64,000 nucleotides of DNA from Eunapius fragilis. Lineage: Eukaryota; Porifera; Demospongiae; Spongillida; Spongillidae. The stretch covers positions 13,943,190 to 14,007,189 of the forward strand of contig OY811972.1 of assembly GCA_963681505.1 (NCBI GenBank). The letters run 5' to 3'. This document shows, one piece after another, positions 25,201-35,886 of this stretch. The notes under the pieces are model-generated. The model made no database searches and was not told the DNA's origin. It saw only the letters and a list, made by a program, of their open reading frames with translations. Numbering within the stretch: position 1 is the first letter of the stretch; each line of letters opens with the position of its first letter. The position numbers and the translations under genes are program-made.

Positions 25201-28200
25201 TACATGTACATGTTAATGTAGAACATGGTGGGTCAAGGCCCATGACCTCAGTCCTTACCCTAATACCACAAGCCATGTGTACCAATATGTGTACAGAGTA
25301 CCTGCTGCAACACATCATATACAAATTGATCTGGTGATGTTGTCATTTCTTCAACCTCCCAACATGCACCTTCTCCCTCTGTACTTCTCTCATTCACTTC
25401 TCTTCTTCATATTCACTTTCAAACTGTCCACCCTTCTTGTGTGCATCTGTGATGCCTTTGTTCCTTCCTTACCGGGACAATGTAACTCCACTGTTTATGG
25501 CAAGTCAGGCGGGTCATCATGATGTAGTACAGACCTTGTTGGAAGCTGGTGCTGGAGTGAATATAGCAACATCTGATGTAAGTGATGTGAGGGTATGGAG
25601 GGGTATGTTATGGATACAGTAAAAGAGGCTATATGTACCATTAATAAAATTTATTAAAATTGCTCCCCACCCCCTCCCCCCACAACACATACATGTACAC
25701 AAAAGGTGTGCTATTGAGATTAAAGAAGTGTGCATGTTACTCAGGTGTGTCAGGCCCAAGTGCATAGTGTATAGGCAGGGGCTGATGTTAATGATTCAAT
25801 AGGACTGTATTAACAATGTAATAACATAAGGGTCTTAAGTTTTTATCCCACATGGAACACCAGTGGCCTCTTATTTTATACGTTATGCCACATGTTCATG
25901 TGTTCAGAATGTAATTTCTAAATGTTCAATGTTGTCATTGCAATGTACATGTTACAATGAGTTTCCAGTGCATCCTTTACATAACCATCCTTGGCAGATT
26001 GTGACCTCTAGTGGCCATGCCTCTTGAATAAGTGATGGGCCACACCAGCCCTCACTACAGCAGTGGCACCACCTGCCCACAGACTATGCATGCCAAATAC
26101 ACTTGGGTCCATACCCAACTGTTCTGTCTTCTCTAGTAGCAACTCCCTAAGTCTTGTGTAGCTGATCCCCCCACCCCCTGATTTACACAATCACTGCCCA
26201 CCTTTTGCTCAAAACATTTTGCCATGCACTAGTGTACACAAACTACCCATGCCGAAATATCTCTCCATCATGGCTACCAGGCATGTAGGTGTCCCTGTAC
26301 AATCAACTACAGGGAGGAACCCTCCCTGTACTGATCTGTCTTGCTAGATGTTATATTTATGGTCATGCTTTCTGTGCCAAATGCAATATCAGAGCACTGC
26401 AACTTTAACAACTCATCACAATGCATAAAACCAGCAAATGCCACCAGTGATGAATAAGTGATGGGCCACACCAGCCAGGGGCTGACATTAATGAATCTTA
26501 ATCTCTAATCTATTTCCATCCTTTAAATAGGATGGAAATCCTGAATTAAGGATAACTTTACGCTGCTCGTATCAACTTCAATTCACATCATATTGGATAT
26601 TTTATGGGATATTGGCTTTCATCAAAACAGCGCTAGCTAAATAGTCATTTCTTTCTACTTTTTCTCTGACTTCGATTGTAAGTGGCAGTATTATGAACCC
26701 TGCATTCAGATGTGTGGCTACCCCAGTGATCTGCAACATGGCACGCAATGCTGCCAGCTTAGCTTCTGGAACCAAAACACAGCCCCGTTCCAGGTCTGCA
26801 TCGAATCCCAACCACGCTGTGCTAAGTGATGGGAACCAAACTGACTTACCCTCGTGCACAACCAAACCCACACATTCAAGAGCATCCCTCACCCATGCAC
26901 TGGCCTTTTTGGCCTCTATCTTACCTTTAACTGCACATATGCCATTGTCCAGGTACATGTACATCACTACTTTTAACCCCTTAGATCGCCATAGCTTAAC
27001 CAAGGGTCGCATAAGTTTAGAGAACACATATGGTCCATCAAAACCCAGATACTAACTCGTTCACATGACACAGGTTAAGCACCAAGCGCTTCTTCTGACA
27101 GCGGGCTGCAAATATACGGTCTAGCACTTACTGTCTGGACGTAATCCCCACTGAGCAGCTCAGCTAGGTCCACAAATTCTGCGTTCACCCACGCCGAGTG
27201 CTGATTTGTCCTTGTATATGCCGTAGGTTTGGAGTAGAACTGTATCACATACCCTTCCCATTTCTCACTATGACTTTGTATGGGAGTGTGCTTCACATCT
27301 TCAGATCATGATGCATTAACTCATGTTTTTTTGTCTTTGGATGAATGTTGCTTTTACCATTTAGTACCAAATATGCTGTCCTGAATAATTAATAAAGTTC
27401 AACTTGATACTTTTTTTGTCTGATGCAGATATTATTGACATCTAACTTAATTGGAGCCCATTTTGTGGGCGGTGAAAGGGTTGAATACTAAAGTGCTGAC
27501 TTCAAATTTCGGATTCATATGGAAGTTTAAACATCAAGGGAAGACTAATATCTTGCGTTTGTAGTAATAAAAATAAAATTTCAGTGTATAGATAACCCCT
27601 GAGAACTTCATTCGTTTGATGATGTGGCAGCCATATTTATTTTTTAACTTGGCTTATATTACTAAGTGGTGGTAAGTGTGTTACATAACTATCATACAAC
27701 AGCTATCAACACTGAGGTTTATTTATGCCTCAAGTGTTTCTTTGATAGTCTATGCCAGCCACAAATGCCACATGCAAGTAAGATCTTTTAGTGCATTGTG
27801 TAGTATCAATGGCAAGAGCTTCCTCATATACCACAAACCACTTAGACCACTTAACCACACAATTTGTTCATTCACAGCAATTTACATGTACACATGTACA
27901 AATCAATATGACTTAGTTAACGAATTTATGCATTTAGTTGTGTCAGCCAGACATTGTTTGGCAAAATCACATCAGCTGACTAACCAGGTCAGTCAACAGA
28001 GGAGACTGTCCACTATCGGCACACATTATGAATTGTAGCATGCAGAATTATTTAATGAAGTATGCGTACATGTACTTGCACAACGATTACTTGTAACACA
28101 CAAAGGACTGGTCATTAATAAGTAGTTTACATTCATCACTCTTGTATTAGAGCGGTCGGAGTCCATTGTGGGCAGCATGTTTCAATGGACACCTTGAAGT

Positions 28201-31200
28201 ATTAAAGAAACTCATTGAAGCAGGAGCTGATATCAATCAGGCTAATAAGGTTGGTATGAAATGATCTGCTCCATTTACAATGTAGTGGTCAGCATGCACT
28301 GGTACTTTGATATATAACGTTTCGGGGAAATTTATGGCCATGGCCATCTATTGTCAGAAATGTTTAGATGTGACGGGGTGTGAACTAATGAGCGTATGGA
28401 GGGATGTGGTGTGGTGAGGGAGTTACGGGACATGTTGCAGATACATGTTCATGTATATTGATGTAGTATAGTACTCTTATTGTTACCTTTGAATTTTTTA
28501 CACACTTCCTGTATTGTAGAATTATGTAATCTTAGTGACACCATCATTGTTGGACCTAGTTATATGTATATTTTTATGGTTACATCATGTACACTGCATT
28601 TCCCTTTAATAGATTTTTATTCCACAAGAGATGTGGTCTCAATATTTTATTTGCCACAATGTACACGTATTCAAATTTAAATGGTTATACATGTACATGT
28701 ATGTGGTTACTATGGGTAACATAATCTTCTGTATTGTTTGGTCTTGTGAACTATTGTTATTCTATTAGAATTTTAAGTGCATGTAATCAAATACACAGTT
28801 TTTAGTTCAGTGCATGTTAGTATCAGCAAAAGGTGTTTTGATTTCCATTCACACATGATGGCATGCATAAGTACATGTATATCACTCATGTACATGTACA
28901 TGTATGGTCTTCAGGATGGGAACACACCTCTGGACATAGCAGTGATGAAGGGTCACAAGGAAATAATTGAACTACTGAAGCTTAACAGGAGAAAGGTTAG
29001 GTTAGGTGTGCATGTACATGTACATAGACACCTAATGTGTGTGCTGGTGTGATGTTTGGTGCTCAGGTATGCGTAACCCTTGTTTACATGTAATTGCTTG
29101 CTTGTATGACTCACTTGTGACCTCCATGTAATGTACGTCTAACATAACTGATTTCAATAAGAAGTCTGAAAAGTACTAGTTGTCTGTTGCAGACAACCAT
29201 CAACCTTCATTAACTTCATTACATGAGCTGTAAATTGCCATTTGTTGGTTATGTTAATGAGGCAAAATGCCCAGACTTTGCAGGCCCATGATTTGTCTGC
29301 TGTAGCCCTTGAATTATAGTGTATGTGTGTTATTGATATGGTATGTACGTAACACAGTATAATTTATATATTTTAATTATGTATTTGGCTATGATTAAAC
29401 ATAGAGACATAAGAAAATAAAATCCATTTTGAAATCATATGGTATTAAATCTGAGTTTTGTCAATAGGCACTGAAGATAAAATTAAGACATCTGATGGTA
29501 TACATGTAGTGTTTCCATGAGCACCAACTGTTGCATGTGTTGTTGTATACCATCAATGATGTACATATTTCCATGTACTACTTCAGGATGATAGCCTAAC
29601 TGAACAGAATAACCTGAAGCCTTCAGGGGTGAGTAGTGTGCGTGGGTTGTGTGTGGTCTGGGGATGAGTTAATAGTCAGTGCAGTGTGCATGTAGGTCAC
29701 CAAGGCAACACAAAAGGTCTAATGGACCACCCTGCAGCACAATACATGTACATGTATGTGCATGTATGTACACAGACAATCAAATAGTTGCAACACACTG
29801 CTAATAATTCATAGCAATATTAATAGTGGTGGGAGGTACCCGTAATCTTGACAAGAAGTACTTTCGTGTATGCATGGCATACAATTTTTATGTGTTTGGT
29901 CTGGAGTACATGTCATTATGAAATGTATATTTGTCTGTTTACAGATAAAGCAGCCAGTGGAACACAAAGAGTAAACATTTGTACCACCAAATGTATTCAT
30001 GATCCTACACACTCCACTCTATCCCCTCCCCTCTCTCTTCCCTCCAATATTCCCTCTCAATAGGTTGGTCACATTTGCCTCCACACATGGTGACAATATC
30101 AGACTTGAACATGGAGGACAAGTGGCCTGTAGATTTAATAACAACTCAAGAGGCATTGTGATTACTTCTGCTCCTCTACCTAGTGATGTCATCTTTCAGG
30201 TGAGATGACAGGTTTAGGCATTGTCACCACATACTGTTGTCCCTCACTTTTGTTGTGAGCGTTGTGACTTTCGTGCATGTTATCTTGGCTGCTTTAGGTT
30301 ATACACCCGGGTATACAATTGACCTTGGGATAACATTGAATCATATTACAGTGTTCATTTCACATGCCTGTGAAAATAAATCTGCACTCATCCATTTTTT
30401 CTATTCTGGGTTTGTGGGGGAAAAATATCTCATTTGTTGGTACAGTACATGTATATCTGATTTTGTGTGGCTTTATTTTATCCTGTTGGTGCCTTTCTAG
30501 TACATCATGTATACAGATGCATACATGCAATTCTGGCAATTGCTAACACTGCAAGTGCATTTGGATGTGTGCAATTATTTCATCCAATTGATATTATACA
30601 ATGCATACTGATTACACATCAATAGGTGGAGATTATGGAGGTGGACTCCAAATGGAGTGGAACTTTGTCCATTGGAGTCACTACACAAAGTACAGCACAG
30701 GTGGTTACTGTGGACAATGTAAAGCAGTTGTTGGGACAAAGTTTTATTGTGACATCATCAGTTAATGGCAAATCATCCTTAGCTCTGTATGCTGGAGGGC
30801 AGGTATGACACTGTACATGTGTTTGTATGTACATTACATGTATGTATTGTATGCACTGTATGGTGTGAATTATATGCGTGAATACAAATGTTCATATACA
30901 TGAGGATTGGCTGGGTTTGATGAGTTAATGTGCTTGTATGGAAGCCAAGTATTTGCAAATACAACATCATCAGACCAGGGGCGGATCCAGGAATTTGGGG
31001 GGGGCACGAATAATGAAAAGTTATAATTAAGTTTGAAATGGGCGTGGTTCACCGAAAGGGGGTGGATGCGGGAAGGGGATATGCCCCGCACGGACGCTTT
31101 TGGTAGCTGTATGTTCAAAATGCAATTAAAAACGCAGTATTACGCGACTATGAACGTATAATTAGACGACGAAAGGTGGGGGGGGGGGGGGGGGCATGGG

Positions 31201-34200
31201 TCCCCGGTGCCCCCCCCACCCCACCCCGGATCCGCCACTGGTCAGTTTAGGCTAAAATTTTAGTAAATGCTGCTACGATGTCAATACACTATTTCAGACA
31301 CATGCAAAACGTTTATACAAATCACAAAAGTATTATAAGAAGTTTCAAAAAATTATTAAACCTTCCGTAGTTCTTATCACCTCTACTGTAAGTCAGGAAT
31401 GCTTACTTTATTTTCAACAAGTACATGTACATTAAAATTACAGGACCTTTACATGTATCTCTAACGTTTACTTACATATGTATTAATATCACCAGGAAGT
31501 GGATCAACTGCCTGATGAAATCAATTTCCATGACCTAAAGGTTGGGGACACAGTTGGACTGCTATACACAAACTCTGGTACCTTGCACCTCTTCATTAAT
31601 GGTGCCCACATGGTTACACTTCCCTGCACTGTCCCCATGGGTATGTTTGGTTTGGTGGACCTGTATGGTCAGTGTGTGAAGGTATCCCTAAGAACACTGA
31701 CACCTTGGAGTGGGGGAGGTCCCCTTCATGTCATGGCTGATAAAAGTACTCTTGACCAGCAGAGAAAGCAGCTTGCTGGTAAGTTGTCCATATCACGTAT
31801 TGTCTTTCTACATTATGCATGTATGTTCAATTGGAGCTTAGTTCTATGTTCATGTACACTGTACTCCTGCTACTTGTACGTGTAGCAAACACTGCTTGTA
31901 TATCTCAATTGCATTGAGAAGTGACTCAGCTGACTCTAAATACAGTATGTCAGACCATCAGGATTAACAATGAGAATGTGCTTAAGACGTTGCAGTAGCT
32001 TGAAGTAATGTGCTGGTGGATCTAGTCTATAATTAAGCAGTGTATGAAATGTTGGCATCAAAATTGGACTGAAGAGTCTAACATTATGTTTATTGCAAGC
32101 TATGGCCAAATGGGGATGTATGGCATGATGATGGGCCATATATTGACCTGCACCAGGACAGCATGAGACATTGGGAGAGATACTATCACTTAACAGTTAA
32201 CTGCATGCATGTACATTTAAAGAAATCCTACTTTTCAGTTTTATTATACTTTATCAAATTTTCCTGGACAAGCAAAAGAAAAGTAACGCTCGCATTGAAA
32301 TGTATGGCTAGTTATAAATTCAGTGCCTAATAACTTTATGATGGATTGTCAAATTTAGGATGCGTAAGGACCATTTGATAAAAGCTCTTTGGAGTTCACG
32401 GAAAATGAAAAAAATTTGAAAATGAAACTATCCAGAAGGGTGATTTTGCTGGACACTGTCCCATTTGTCCTTTTTGTGTCAATAACTATGCCATTGAACA
32501 CTTTGTACAAAAATGGCTACCCAAAACCATTTTCTAAGAGATAAAAATACACTTACAGTGGTTTAAGGGCTGTAAACGATGATACGTTTTAAACAAAAAG
32601 ATTATAAGTATACTGCAGTGCCAAAGGAGTGGCAACATTATTAAAACTTGTTCCCTAGTTAATAATGTGGCGCTATCCATTATACCTCTTCATTACTATG
32701 GTAATGCATTCCAAGGGTCTGGTCAAGGGGTGATTTTGCTGGACAGTGTCCCAAATTATGTTAGGATAAAAAGAAACGCTCGGTAGTTAGGAGAGGAGTT
32801 TTGCATTTGTGTTGATATGTAATATTTATGAACGGCCAAAGCTAACTGCACCAAACATGTAACTAACTTGTCTAACCTGTTTTACTGCTATAATTTATGT
32901 GTTTGTGTATGTACTATTGTTTCAGTTATTGTATCGTTAGCTGTTCATAATATGGTCTGAGCACAACATGTTGAAAGGAGGGTTTGTGGGTTTGTGCTAT
33001 TGAGAGGAGTGTAAGAGGTTGATGTGCATGCCTCAACAAGTGGTACATATACATACATGTACATGTATCATCACGACCCACTGATGCATCTTTCAGGTGG
33101 AGGCTTTTCTAAATTATATCATAGCACCACTACTTTTTTGTTGCATTACTACAACAAATGATCAGGTGTTGGGTGGTGGGGCATTAAAAGAAAGGCGACA
33201 ACTGGTTTTACATGTGATATATGTGTTGCCCAGGTCTTATTGATATATTTTTACTTCATCAAAAATGTTGGGTGTACTGTGGATCATTTTGCAATCTGCA
33301 TGTATTTAACCCCCCCCCCCCCCCCCCCCCCCCTCCCCCCCATTTTTATAGATGCGACAAAATTGTTTGAAGCAGCTATGAAGGAAGGTTCAGTAAATGT
33401 ATCGATTATCAAATGCCTGGTGCTTGGGATAGCAAGCGTGGGGAAGACCCACCTCAAGTGGCTCCTTCTGTCAGAGAACACAGATAAACACACCGGTCGT
33501 GTTAGTACAGGAATAGCTGATAATCCAGTGCATGCATTTGTGGGCTCTGTCAAGTCTATTCTAGCAGGGGTGGACGAGAAAGATACTGGTAACTGGGAGG
33601 TTTTGGATGAATCCAAGCTGATGCAGGTTCTTATAAATGCCTACCAGAATGAGCCTTCCCCCATTCCAGCATCAGTTTCCATAACAACTCAGGCTTCTCC
33701 TCGTCCAGCTGCACATCAGCAACCATCAAGTTTGGCTGACCCATTATCAACGCTACATGTGGATGTCAAGGTCCCACCACCTATGGAGGATAAGTTCAAT
33801 GATAACCCAGCTGCTGGTGTAATTAGTAATCGATTTATTGAGGCATTCAAAAAAGCTATAGGTAAGAATGTATTGCATTTTAAAGTGACCTTAGTCCAGT
33901 TCATCGACAGTGGTGGTCAGCCCCAGTTCCTTGATATCTTACCAGCCTTTATCCAAGATGTGTCGGCAATTGTCTTTGCAGTAAACCTTTCAGAGAGCTT
34001 AGATCACTGCCCAGAGATCTATTTCTATGGGCAGAACAGTCAGCCAGTAGGCAAACCATACACATCTCCATCCTCCCACAAGCAGGTGCTAGAGCAGTGT
34101 ATGAGAGCATTTGCAACTAACACCAGGGGTTCTCATCCTTACCTGTATGTTATGGGTACACACAGAGATGAGGAACAAAAATGCTCAGAGACGAAGAAGG

Positions 34201-35851
34201 AGAAAGAAGAAATCATTAAACGTGTGGCAAATTCAGAATTTTTTATCCACAAAACGGGAGTTGAAGCAATTTGGGAGGTCAATAGTAAAACTCCTGAGAA
34301 AGTAGATGAAGAGGTTGCCCATAAATTACGTCGATCAATTGTAGCTAACTGCAGTAAGGGCAATCACCGTCTTCTGCCATTAAAGTGGTTTGTTCTGGAG
34401 ATGCAGATAAGAGCATCTGCTCCACAAGGTGTTTTGAGCCTGAAGATGTGTTTACAGCAGGCTCAAAGGTTAGATATGGATGAGAAAGGCTTGGAGGCAG
34501 CTCTCTTCCATATAGTCAAGTATAACGTATTCCTTTGGTACCATGAAGTACCAGGTCTTAGGGAGGTAGTGTTCTCTGATCCTCAGGTCATCCTGAAGAT
34601 CATCACAGCCCTAGTCCAGTGCAAACATGAGCTGGCAGGCCATGAAGTGCCAGAATCATTCACTAGTGAAGGCGCAAAACATGATTGGTGTGTTAACTTC
34701 AGGGATCATGCTATAGTCCGTAATGAATTTCTCTCTCATCAGAAATTTCAAAGACATTTCATTGATGGTGTTTTTACAGTTAGGCATTTCACAGAATTGA
34801 TGTGCCATCTCTTTATCATGGTTCCCTTAGAAAATGTTAATGGCTACTTGATGCCAGCCCTTTTAGATCCTTTGAATCTTGACAAGATCAGTACCCGCCA
34901 AGGACCAGATCCTCTCCTGGTCTGTTTTCCTAATGAATTTACACCACATGGATTATTCAGTTTCTTGGTAGCTTTCTTACAACACAAGGAGTGTTTATTA
35001 GTTGAAAATAACAAAGTCCCAGCCTGTCTTTATAGGAATTGTGTTTCTTTTAAGTGCAGGAAGTATCCTGCTAGGTTCACCATCATTGATTCAGTGTCCT
35101 ACATAGAGGTACATCTTAATGATGGGGTTCGCACAACAGTATGCCCTAAAATTAGAAAGCTTATCCATATGGGTGTTATGGAATGTGCCAATATTATCAA
35201 ATACAGTGGTGGGACGGAACTCAAAGATGGTTTTATATGCTCCATTAAGTCTTGTAAAAGTGCAGCTATTCCTTATGATGAAGACCCAACCCGAGCATCC
35301 TGTACACGTTGTTCTTGGGACATGACTCTAACCAGTGGCCACACTGATTGGATTAGAAAGGAAGGAACACCAGGTATGTTGAAAGTACATCGTATAGAGT
35401 TTTCACTTTCTTTATAAAGTGTAACTACGAACCTACTTTAACAATGTGGAAGTATTCTGCAATCTTGATAATGAATACTGCTATGGATAAATTGCATAGC
35501 CCCAAAGCCAGTTAACTTCCTTATGAATATATGAATCGTTTCCCTTCCTTACGATATGCCCATTATCTACACTTGACTGCAAACACATTCCATACGATAC
35601 TATTACATGTAACATGATGCCTGACCCCTTAAGCAATTGTGGATCCTAAATCCTATAATGATGGCGTTATTCTTACTAGAGGGAGGCTGTTAAGAGTAAC
35701 CTTTCCTTTCTATTGCAGTGTTGCCTTCCGTGGCCGCCTTCTCTTCATCCCAGCTATTGTCAGAGCTAGTGGTCCAAGTAATTCCACAGTTGGAAGGTTA
35801 GTCATGTATGAATAGCCGTAGTGTTCGGCATACATGTTGTGTATGGGGGCA

Positions 35852-35886
<35 letters not shown>

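Larger units (their letters stand above)
18697..27136 (+). repeat. Tandem array of three 2.5-kb units carrying one ankyrin exon each
   Basis: Units start at 'cttgggtaaagggtggg': U1 18697-21202, U2 21203-24596 (larger because of an 881-bp insertion), U3 24597-27136. Each holds a poly-C tract, a segment ending 'gctctattcataatacta', one ankyrin exon, a CCACCCCCTCCCCCC tract, and a minus-strand DIRS-like fragment ending 'aatatacggtct'. The units are nearly identical apart from small indels, so the amplification is recent relative to the A/B duplication. Confidence 0.9.

Noticed and set aside
18697..27136. CRISPR-like or satellite interpretation of the regular repeats
   Set aside because: The units are 2.5 kb, contain an exon and a retroelement fragment, and are a segmental tandem duplication in an animal genome.
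32430..32760. Repeated 'gtgattttgctggaca' segments as a possible tandem or regulatory element
   Set aside because: Only two imperfect copies 290 bp apart; too little to define an element.
33240..33351. Apparent N-terminal extension of the Roc-COR frame
   Set aside because: It reads through a poly-C tract and a 'tttttatag' acceptor; the phase from the preceding NHR exon (one base left over) fits a start at 33352 exactly.
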